Source: an uncultured Granulosicoccaceae bacterium (GTDB lineage: Bacteria > Pseudomonadota > Gammaproteobacteria > JABXHR01). From it: 11,036 nucleotides of DNA. The stretch is from assembly GCA_937921805.1 (NCBI GenBank), contig CAKZUS010000156.1, forward strand, positions 1-11,036, read 5' to 3'. Both the position numbers and the translations under genes were made by a program. Positions 1 through 4,647 of this stretch are shown piece by piece. Numbering within the stretch: position 1 is the first letter of the stretch; every line of letters begins with the position of its first letter. Below the pieces are notes generated by a model, which was not told where the DNA came from, did not search any database, and saw only the letters and a list, made by a program, of their open reading frames with translations.

Positions 1-803
1 GCTTTACTGAGGTCAATGTGATCTACCGGTGCGGTGATGGTGTCGACGCCGATAGCCTCAAAGCCGGTAAATGCTTCGAGGGCATCCTGTTCCCGTTTGG
101 CGTCGCAGGTGGCGGCGGCGGGGCAGAAACGACACGCTGACTCACTGGGGCCAAAGCTCGGAGCGTCGTTTACCGCTGCGCTCGCTTTGGCACCGGCCAG
201 GACGGCGAAGGTGTTTAACTGCTCGACTGTGATCGCTGCGGTGGATAGGTGATCACGGCGCGGTTGCACGATGTGTAGTTCGATCTTGTCGATACCGAGA
301 TAGAAATACTCGTTGTACGCCCCTAGGCCATATAGCGTGAGCTGAGGGTTGTCTGCGGCATGGACTAACACCCCTGTGCCATATTTCAAGTCAATGACGT
401 GCAGGGTGTTTGTATCAAAATCATAGGCAATGCAATCGGCTGTGCCCGAGCATTCATGCTCGTTAAGACAAGGCAAACGTTCTTCTATGGCTATGATATT
501 TTCAATCCCCAATGCGGCGATATAGTCCGTATAGGTCTGGCAGTGGTCGACCATGGGCTGGTCACACACAACACGGCCATGGGGGCCGTCGTATAGGATT
601 TCGCCCATGGGTGGTACGTACTCGTTACCAAGGGTTGCCGCGCTTAACATCTGCTCGGCAATGTCGTGGGCACAAGTACCTTCGATCGAGGCGAAGCTAC
701 TGTCATCGCGCGGGGGCAAGGCCTCAACCGCTTGCACCGATGCGGGGCATTGCATCCAGCGTGATGCGGCGCTTGGGGCAAGTCGCGCGTGTTGCTTAGT
801 CAT
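1..803 (-). CDS. DUF2800-type PD-(D/E)XK nuclease with Fe-S-type cysteines (C-terminus beyond window)
   Basis: Read leftward from ATG at 803-801, preceded by a clear AGGAGA ribosome site; 267 codons are visible and the gene leaves the window at position 1. The N-terminus (HARLAPSAASRWMQCPAS) is typical of phage DUF2800 proteins. PD-(D/E)XK nuclease signs are His46 in AHDIAE, Asp123 in GTAD, Asp138 and Lys140 in DLKYG, and Gln155 to Tyr158 in QLTLY. Cys19 with Cys224, Cys227 and Cys233 (CRFCPAAATC) match the one-plus-three cysteine layout of Cas4/AddB-like enzymes that hold a 4Fe-4S cluster. In other phages this family sits beside DUF2815 and DNA polymerase I genes, so it probably processes DNA during replication or recombination; that role is inferred. 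It is the most distal visible gene of the leftward operon, 58 bp after the previous one, with no terminator seen between them. Family members are usually longer, so roughly a quarter to a third is probably missing. Confidence 0.85.
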   Translation of the reverse strand, partial: MTKQHARLAPSAASRWMQCPASVQAVEALPPRDDSSFASIEGTCAHDIAEQMLSAATLGNEYVPPMGEILYDGPHGRVVCDQPMVDHCQTYTDYIAALGIENIIAIEERLPCLNEHECSGTADCIAYDFDTNTLHVIDLKYGTGVLVHAADNPQLTLYGLGAYNEYFYLGIDKIELHIVQPRRDHLSTAAITVEQLNTFAVLAGAKASAAVNDAPSFGPSESACRFCPAAATCDAKREQDALEAFTGFEAIGVDTITAPVDHIDLSK

Positions 804-861
804 ACTCTTCTCCTGTGGAACCCTTTCGTCGGGTGATACGCCAGATACTTATTACCGGTGC

Positions 862-1257
862 TCATGCTAGTACCTCGTTTAATCCGTACGTCTCCCTCAT
901 TTTTTTGTGAAAATCAGGGTTCTGCCTACACATTGAACTCAACAGTTTTTGGCCATATTCCCCTGTGAATTTTGATTCAAAGTTCTCTATTGCTAGCCTG
1001 CGAGTAGGGCCATACGCCGCTGTTAATCCGGTGTCGCGATGAATCACGCACCATGAGCCGTCGAATTTGCCCGAATAAAACTGACCATCTTCTAGGCTTT
1101 TAGGGTTAACAAGCACTCCTGGGGAGGCGCTGTGCAGGGCAACGAATATCACCGGCTGCCTCTTGCTGATTAAATAATCAATGCAGCCCTTCATGCCGTC
1201 TTCGTTGAGGATTAGCTGGGCGGTAGCCCAGCTAAATCGTGCGGACCTGTCTATCAC
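862..1257 (-). CDS. Hypothetical phage protein, paralogue of the product of 1631-2047
   Basis: A 131-aa protein read leftward from a GTG at 1257-1255. The start is decided by a strong AAGGAGG four bases upstream and by the GTGA overlap with the preceding gene's stop. I do not recognise a named family. Its middle (about residues 33-95) aligns with the protein two genes upstream: both share a block of the form LEDxxFxxGK, then W, then HxDxG followed by an AxxRxxAIE segment. This indicates an intra-operon duplication. There are no signal peptide, membrane segments or catalytic motifs that I can see; the pattern of short hydrophobic stretches around a conserved W and HxDxG suggests a small beta-rich fold, which is inference. 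Its place between DNA-processing and unknown early genes suggests an accessory early function. Confidence 0.75.
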   Translation of the reverse strand: MIDRSARFSWATAQLILNEDGMKGCIDYLISKRQPVIFVALHSASPGVLVNPKSLEDGQFYSGKFDGSWCVIHRDTGLTAAYGPTRRLAIENFESKFTGEYGQKLLSSMCRQNPDFHKKMRETYGLNEVLA

Positions 1258-1634
1258 GCCGCCTCCTTAGCTGCGATACCGTGCTCACTCATGTACTGGG
1301 TGCATTGATGCACGAGCGATGTGTACTGGCTTTCGTCAATGTCGTTGATGGTTGGGCGGTCTTCAGTCCGCTTTCCGGCAGCCGTAGCGACAGTGCGCAT
1401 GGCCCACTGTCGGTGCTGGTCTCCGGCTTTGGAGACCGTTGCGAGAGCGTGTTGTACGTCTTGCTTGGTGGCCTCTGGCGGTTGCGGTTGGGCTGAGGCC
1501 AAGGTCACGACTTGTGCAACGTTCGCAGCTTCTGCAACGACCGTCTCGACTTCAGCAGCGTCTGCCTGCTGCCGAGTGTCTGCGATGCGCTCTAGTGCGG
1601 TGGCGATTCGATTAAGGGCGGATTCAATAGTCAT
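1254..1634 (-). CDS. Hypothetical protein with N-terminal helix and Ala/Val-rich linker
   Basis: A 126-aa protein from ATG at 1634-1632 with GGAG seven bases upstream. It overlaps its neighbours by four bases on both sides (ATGA before, GTGA after), so translation is probably coupled. Residues 1-20 form an amphipathic helix or coiled coil (IESALNRIATALERIAD), followed by an Ala/Val/Gln-rich low-complexity stretch to about residue 55. The C-terminal half resembles small phage proteins that end in a 'xxYxxLVxxCxxYM' type helix (here DIDESQYTSLVHQCTQYM); in such proteins this part often accompanies recombination or ssDNA-handling genes, but I cannot assign a function. It separates the two paralogous genes, so the duplication was either not tandem or was later split. 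Confidence 0.75.
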   Translation of the reverse strand: MTIESALNRIATALERIADTRQQADAAEVETVVAEAANVAQVVTLASAQPQPPEATKQDVQHALATVSKAGDQHRQWAMRTVATAAGKRTEDRPTINDIDESQYTSLVHQCTQYMSEHGIAAKEAA

Positions 1635-2047
1635 GCTGCGGCTCCATGTGCTGCGTTTTCTGCGTTCAAAATCTGGGAGAGGGTGCGTTCGCGCCAGGTG
1701 TGGTCGAGTTGGGCAATTCGCCTTTCAAAAATTCCGACCTCTCGGGCTTCGGCGTGCTCGATACGGGCGTTGTGGTATTCGATGGCTTGTTTGCGACTTA
1801 CGGCTGCCAAGCAGACGCTGTAGCCGGAGTCGACGTGCACGGTGGACCAGTAATCGCCACATTTACCGACGGCAAACCGATTGTCTTCAAACAGCGTAGA
1901 GTTGGTGATGACGCCGTATATAGTCTCTTCGCTGCTAGATCGCGCCAGTACGACGGTTTTGTTGTGTGCCTGTGCGTACAGGATCGCTTCGCGGTCACCG
2001 CTGGTTGATCGAATGTCGTTAAATTGCTTCCACGCAAAAGTCTTCAT
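1631..2047 (-). CDS. Hypothetical phage protein, paralogue of the product of 862-1257
   Basis: A 138-aa protein from ATG at 2047-2045, with AGGA about six bases upstream and ATGA overlaps on both sides. Residues about 24-90 carry the block shared with the gene two places downstream: LFEDNRFAVGK, then YW, HVDSGY and a RKQAIEYHNAR segment. The last 45 residues are highly charged and helical (Arg, Glu, His) and have no clear match in the paralogue. No family name is recognised. The long forward-strand reading frames over this stretch are discounted because all the leftward genes here share overlapping stop/start junctions and good ribosome sites. Confidence 0.77.
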   Translation of the reverse strand: MKTFAWKQFNDIRSTSGDREAILYAQAHNKTVVLARSSSEETIYGVITNSTLFEDNRFAVGKCGDYWSTVHVDSGYSVCLAAVSRKQAIEYHNARIEHAEAREVGIFERRIAQLDHTWRERTLSQILNAENAAHGAAA

Positions 2048-2400
2048 GCCGCTTCCTGGGATAACTCTTTGACCACTTTCGTTAACCCGGCGATCAACAC
2101 TTCATTGTCTGCAGCGAGCTTTTTATACTGCCTTAGCGCCTCTTCAGCGGCTTCGAGATCCGATTCAGCGCTGCTGGTTTCTGCTTCAGCACCGTTCAGC
2201 TCTTCAAGAAGATCTGCGATCTTGTCTTGTTGCGCCGTAAATCGAGCAGCTAGCTCAGCGACACAGGGCACGCTGAGGCCTGCACACTCATCGAGCAGTT
2301 GGTCGTTGGAGAAGGCTTTCACGGTATTGCGTGAGTAGTGCGCGTCGTTTGATGCCGCCAAGACGAATGGCTCAATCTTGTCGTCTAGATGGTGTAGCAT
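2044..2400 (-). CDS. Hypothetical coiled-coil protein
   Basis: A 118-aa protein. The open frame extends further upstream, but I choose ATG at 2400-2398 because GGAGG lies seven bases before it and it overlaps the preceding stop as ATGA. The first 55 residues are mixed (MLHHLDDKIEPFVLAASNDAHY); from about residue 57 to the end it is a continuous acidic heptad-like coiled coil (FTAQQDKIADLLEELNGAEAE onward, ending in LTKVVKELSQEA). Proteins of this shape in phage early operons often act as small structural or adaptor subunits; nothing more specific can be said. It is the second gene of the leftward operon. Confidence 0.75.
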   Translation of the reverse strand: MLHHLDDKIEPFVLAASNDAHYSRNTVKAFSNDQLLDECAGLSVPCVAELAARFTAQQDKIADLLEELNGAEAETSSAESDLEAAEEALRQYKKLAADNEVLIAGLTKVVKELSQEAA

Positions 2401-2813
2401 CACGCAGCCTCCGGACTCGGTGGCGTAGAGGGGGCGGCAGCGCATGGGCGCGGAGGAAATGTGATGACGTTGCCAGTATCGTTGGCCGAAGGACGTAAGC
2501 GGTCTGCGTCGGACACGGTCTGTTCATACCGAACGGCGATGGTGTAGTCGACGCCTCGCACATCGAAAGTGAACGCAAACTGGCGCGTCTCGACTCTGCG
2601 ACCATCGGGCAACGTGGAGCGCGCACACAAGCCGCTGTGGCGCGGGTAGCGCGTCTTGAAAAGGTTGAGATCCGTCGCGATATGCGCAGTAAGACGACCT
2701 GATAGCACGTTGTTGAAGTCGTGTACGTCGAGACCTTGGCTGCGTAATGCGTCAAGAGCATGCGCGACAAACGCGAATCGTGCGGGGTACCGGCTGCGGG
2801 GAGAGGTGTCCAT
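2400..2813 (-). CDS. Hypothetical protein, first gene of the leftward early operon
   Basis: A 137-aa protein from ATG at 2813-2811 with GGAG ten bases upstream. That ribosome site is inside a predicted leader stem (see 2819-2841). The stop overlaps the next start as ATGA. The sequence is Arg-rich and mixed alpha/beta, with a regular beta-looking segment at about residues 73-100 (RVETRQFAFTFDVRGVDYTIAVRY) and a Pro-rich tail (FPPRPCAAAPSTPPSPEAA). No known domain is recognised. As the promoter-proximal gene it might have a regulatory or host-takeover role, as such positions often do in temperate phages; this is inference from position only. Confidence 0.72.
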   Translation of the reverse strand: MDTSPRSRYPARFAFVAHALDALRSQGLDVHDFNNVLSGRLTAHIATDLNLFKTRYPRHSGLCARSTLPDGRRVETRQFAFTFDVRGVDYTIAVRYEQTVSDADRLRPSANDTGNVITFPPRPCAAAPSTPPSPEAA

Positions 2814-2818
2814 GTGTG

Positions 2819-2841
2819 TAGCTCCGTGTGTGTTGGAGCTA
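2819..2841 (-). promoter_or_regulatory. Leader hairpin holding the operon's ribosome-binding site
   Basis: Perfect 7-bp inverted repeat TAGCTCC (2819-2825) and GGAGCTA (2835-2841) with a 9-base loop. In the leftward transcript the 3' arm is GGAGCTA, which contains the only good Shine-Dalgarno sequence of the first gene (start 2813). The stem would therefore hide the ribosome site until opened. Confidence 0.55.
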
Positions 2842-2870
2842 AGACTAAGTTAAAACTAATCAACAGTCAA
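2842..2870 (-). promoter_or_regulatory. Putative leftward early promoter (pL-like)
   Basis: Reading leftward, TTGACT (2870-2865) is followed after 17 bases by TAGTCT (2847-2842), giving a reasonable sigma-70 arrangement with a good -35 and a modest -10. Transcription would start near 2835, about 20 bases before the first ATG. If so, the start falls close to or inside the 5' edge of the leader hairpin, so the exact start site matters for whether that hairpin forms. Confidence 0.5.
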
Positions 2871-2887
2871 GAAAATAAATTAGTTTT
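2852..2887. promoter_or_regulatory. Candidate operator: 9-bp inverted repeat flanking the leftward -35 box
   Basis: AAAACTAAT (2852-2860) and ATTAGTTTT (2879-2887) are perfect inverted arms 18 bases apart in a very AT-rich stretch. The arms flank the leftward TTGACT and the right arm touches a rightward TTGACG (2886-2891). A protein binding both arms would control the leftward operon and possibly the divergent gene. The motif is not clearly the same as the dyad between repressor and cro. Confidence 0.5.
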
Positions 2888-2905
2888 GACGAATTATTAG
2901 TATTC

Positions 2906-3310
2906 GTGCGGAATCAGAACGAGTCTGCTTCACTAGCAGACTTAATGAAGTATTTTTGTGGTCGCTATCACACTTACGCTACAGCACGGTATAAGGACAT
3001 GAGTAATAAGTGTGATGATTGTTACAACTTGATAATTAACGTTATCGCCCAAAGCCTAGCTGTTAGCGATATGGACGTTGAGCGTTTGCTCATGTCTCGA
3101 TCGTTGCATCTTGAGAGTTTCTGGAGGGAGCTAGAAATGACCGTGTCTGCGGACAAAATCAATGCACTGAGAGAGGCGATGCGCGAGGCACCTCCGCGCG
3201 AAGAGCGCCGCGTCTCGATTCGGGTTAGTAGTATTACCGGATCGACGATACAGCTGAATTTCGGGCCAACACCGCCAGTACCGCCGACACCGCCAGTTCC
3301 ACGTTCCTAG
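2906..3310 (+). CDS. Hypothetical protein with Pro-rich repeat tail, divergent from the leftward operon
   Basis: An open frame of 134 codons from a GTG at 2906, or 121 from ATG at 2945; neither has a Shine-Dalgarno site, so the start is open. If the TTGACG at 2886 is the -35 box, transcription would start near 2920 and favour 2945. The protein has Cys18 and a CDDC pair at 36-39, a helical middle (NLIINVIAQSLAVSDMDVERLL), and ends in a twice-repeated PTPPVP tail. No family is recognised. It sits where lambdoid phages often carry immunity-region accessory genes, between the leftward operon and the repressor, and is convergent with the repressor (stop codons directly adjacent at 3310/3311). It may be a regulator or a lysogenic-conversion gene; no function can be assigned. 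Confidence 0.55.
   Translation: MRNQNESASLADLMKYFCGRYHTYATARYKDMSNKCDDCYNLIINVIAQSLAVSDMDVERLLMSRSLHLESFWRELEMTVSADKINALREAMREAPPREERRVSIRVSSITGSTIQLNFGPTPPVPPTPPVPRS
2922..2942. repeat. Perfect 8-bp dyad just upstream of ATG 2945
   Basis: AGTCTGCT (2922-2929) and AGCAGACT (2935-2942) with a 5-base loop. It lies two bases before the ATG at 2945. It may act as a DNA operator or as an mRNA hairpin limiting translation of the 121-codon form; if the GTG at 2906 is used it is inside the coding sequence. Confidence 0.5.
3269..3297 (+). repeat. Short tandem repeat encoding PTPPVP twice
   Basis: ACACCGCCAGT occurs at 3269-3279 and 3287-3297, an 18-bp period in frame, giving the PTPPVP-PTPPVP tail of the gene ending at 3310. 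Confidence 0.7.
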
Positions 3311-3745
3311 CTATAGGCGTCGAAGGGCGTATTTGGCGAGACTGATGATCTTTGCGCTGTCCTGCATGGGGTCAATGCCCTCATCCCGCACAATCTCATC
3401 AACCAGTAAGTAGATCGCCCGAAACCCCGCTGCATTGGGGGCTTTAGCTTGTGTCTCGACGATCGAGTAGGCAACAAGCGCGATGTCGGCGGCGTCTTGC
3501 AGTGTTAGGTATTCTTTGCCCGCTGCGCTCAACGCGGCGGCAGGGCCTTTGCCAGTAAGCAACCATTCGGAGCTGCATTGCAGCACGCGCGCCAGTGCGT
3601 GCAGGTTCTCACCCTTGACGGAGTTTTCTCCGTTCTCCCACTGGCCCACAGTGGGTGGCGCGACGCCCACGCGTCGTGCTATCTCCGCCTTGCTGAGCTG
3701 GAGTTCTTTTCGCCTGGTTCCCAGGCGTTCACCGAATGTTTGCAT
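3311..3745 (-). CDS. CI-like XRE-family repressor without a peptidase domain
   Basis: A 144-aa protein read leftward from ATG at 3745-3743. The open frame continues to 3787, but the candidate leftward promoter has its -10 at 3775-3780, so the longer start would be upstream of transcription. Residues 1-62 are a classic XRE helix-turn-helix (FGERLGTRRKELQLSKAEIA, then VAPPTVGQWENGENSVKGE, ending SSEWLLTGKG). The remaining 80 residues are helical (AADIALVAYSIVETQAKA) and show no S24/LexA-type Ser-Lys protease region, so RecA-stimulated self-cleavage is not expected. It is divergent from a Cro-like gene across a 79-bp control region, the usual arrangement of a lysogeny switch. It probably binds that region to maintain lysogeny. 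There is no Shine-Dalgarno site before the chosen start, as is common for repressor transcripts with short leaders. Confidence 0.85.
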   Translation of the reverse strand: MQTFGERLGTRRKELQLSKAEIARRVGVAPPTVGQWENGENSVKGENLHALARVLQCSSEWLLTGKGPAAALSAAGKEYLTLQDAADIALVAYSIVETQAKAPNAAGFRAIYLLVDEIVRDEGIDPMQDSAKIISLAKYALRRL

Positions 3746-3746
3746 G

Positions 3747-3766
3747 ACATTAAGTGTATCTAATGT
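3747..3766. promoter_or_regulatory. Candidate repressor/Cro operator
   Basis: ACATTA (3747-3752) and TAATGT (3761-3766) form a 6-bp inverted repeat with an 8-base spacer, overlapping the repressor leader and touching the rightward -35 box. A third related half-site AAATGT is at 3791-3796 on the rightward -10. This position suits control of both divergent promoters. Confidence 0.5.
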
Positions 3767-3803
3767 TGCATAAGTATAAACGTGCATATAAAATGTAACT
3801 CAA
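3766..3803. promoter_or_regulatory. Overlapping divergent promoters of the lysogeny switch
   Basis: Rightward (pR-like): TTGCAT (3766-3771), 17 bases, TAAAAT (3789-3794), leading to the Cro gene. Leftward (pRM-like): TTGAGT (reverse of 3798-3803), 17 bases, TTTATA (reverse of 3775-3780), leading to the repressor. The two sets interleave, so their use should be mutually exclusive. Confidence 0.6.
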
Positions 3804-3824
3804 AGCTAATATTTAGAGGGTGAG

Positions 3825-4061
3825 ATGCACAAAGATGACGTGTTCGAGCACTTCGGTGGGCGTGGTCGCTATGGCACTCAGACAAAGATTGCGCGGGCGC
3901 TAGGCATCAAACCTCCTTCAGTGGCGGCGTGGCGCGAGTTGATCCCCGAGAAACAGGCGTTGAGACTTGACCTGCTGACCGAAGGGCAGCTTACGTACCA
4001 AGAGCATTTATACCGGCCTGTAGCGGCTAATGATCCCTCGAATAGAGAGGCTGCCGCGTAG
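3825..4061 (+). CDS. Cro-like regulator, P22 Cro/YdaS family
   Basis: A 78-aa protein from ATG at 3825 with AGAGGGTGAG just upstream. Residues about 18-55 match the P22-Cro/YdaS helix-turn-helix pattern: TKIARALGIKPPSVAAW, then LIPEKQALRLDLLTEGQLTY and a closing LY. These proteins are small DNA-binding antagonists of the phage repressor that bind the shared operator and commit the phage to lytic growth. The divergent repressor gene and promoter arrangement support this. A short disordered Ala-rich tail (NREAAA) follows the domain. It is the first gene of the rightward early operon. Confidence 0.88.
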   Translation: MHKDDVFEHFGGRGRYGTQTKIARALGIKPPSVAAWRELIPEKQALRLDLLTEGQLTYQEHLYRPVAANDPSNREAAA

Positions 4062-4069
4062 CTCGCGGC
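4053..4069 (+). promoter_or_regulatory. GC hairpin over the cro stop codon
   Basis: GCCGCG (4053-4058) and CGCGGC (4064-4069) with a 5-base loop that contains the cro stop. No T-tract follows, so it is not a standard intrinsic terminator. It could slow transcription or protect the 3' end, at the place where lambda has its nutR/tR1 region; no boxA-like sequence was seen. Confidence 0.4.
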
Positions 4070-4094
4070 GTTAACACATGGAGTTTTCTTGTCA

Positions 4095-4532
4095 ATGAGC
4101 ACTGTTATTCATGACTACGGCGAGATTGTAGGCTGTAAAAAGAACGCGAGTATCACCGCTCGGATGCCTAACGCGGCCGATAGGGCGTTCATTAAGTACG
4201 GCAAGACGCAAAAGAATGCGCTCCCAAAGAGCGATGTTTTACGTAATGCGGGTATCGAGTTTCTGATAGGTCGCGCCGGATCGGCGATGGCGCGCAACGG
4301 CACGAGTGATGAGACGATACAGCGCGAGCTGCATGCGGCGGCGTTCGGTGAGCGTACTGAGGCGATCACTGTGCCGGTATCTAACGATCTATACATCTTC
4401 ATAGAAGAGATGGCTAACGACAACGGCATCACCGTTGAAGAGGCCTTGTCTATTGTTGCCCGTCAGCATTTTTGTGGCGTCTTGATTTTCGATAGCTCAA
4501 CGGTAAAGGAGCACCTTGATGATGTCACGTAA
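4095..4532 (+). CDS. CII-position protein with two ribbon-helix-helix-like units
   Basis: A 145-aa protein from ATG at 4095; GGAG lies 11 bases upstream. A TTG at 4089 (two residues longer) has better spacing and is a real alternative. Two segments look like ribbon-helix-helix units, each with a short strand then two helices: ITARMP plus NAADRAFIKYGK and SDVLRNAGIEFLIG (about residues 20-58), and ITVPVS plus NDLYIFIEEMA and TVEEALSIVARQHF (about 91-125). A single chain carrying both halves could bind DNA as an intramolecular dimer, as the tandem protein TraY does. It lies just after cro, where lambda has cII, so it may be an early transcriptional or replication regulator. The fold assignment is by pattern only; no named family is claimed. 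Confidence 0.75.
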   Translation: MSTVIHDYGEIVGCKKNASITARMPNAADRAFIKYGKTQKNALPKSDVLRNAGIEFLIGRAGSAMARNGTSDETIQRELHAAAFGERTEAITVPVSNDLYIFIEEMANDNGITVEEALSIVARQHFCGVLIFDSSTVKEHLDDVT

Positions 4533-4641
4533 TAGCATGTTTGACTTTGTATCTTGCGGTATTGACACAAACGGTGCGAGCTTGCCTGGGTCGCCGCAAG
4601 GCGCGCTCTGGGGGCTTGTCTGCCGTTTGCTGCGTGGGTAG
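4519..4641 (+). CDS. Small 40-codon ORF bridging two early genes
   Basis: Starts at ATG 4519 (a second ATG follows at once) with AAGGAG eight bases upstream, the best ribosome site in this stretch. It overlaps the preceding gene by 14 bases and its stop codon (4639-4641) lies within the GGGTAGG ribosome site of the primase-helicase gene. The product, beginning MMSRNSMFDFVSCGIDTNG and ending ALWGLVCRLLRG, has no recognised domain; the C-terminal dozen residues form a small hydrophobic-basic helix. It may be a functional micro-protein, or it may chiefly couple translation of the large gene to the upstream one. It is easily missed because of its size. Confidence 0.5.
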   Translation: MMSRNSMFDFVSCGIDTNGASLPGSPQGALWGLVCRLLRG

Positions 4642-4647
4642 GCCTCG

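Noticed and set aside
1321..2008. Long forward-strand frames opposite the leftward operon
   Set aside because: They lie over minus-strand genes that have strong ribosome sites and ATGA/GTGA junctions; the translations are Arg/Cys/Ser-rich and look like antisense frames.
3304..3317. Bidirectional terminator between the convergent gene ends
   Set aside because: Only a 4-bp CCTA/TAGG arm pair exists and there is no T-tract.
2845..3815. Shared CTAAT pentamers in both control regions as one operator family
   Set aside because: Copies at 2856, 2879, 2896, 3760 and 3806 differ in flanks and spacing; a 5-mer in AT-rich DNA is too weak to support a common site.
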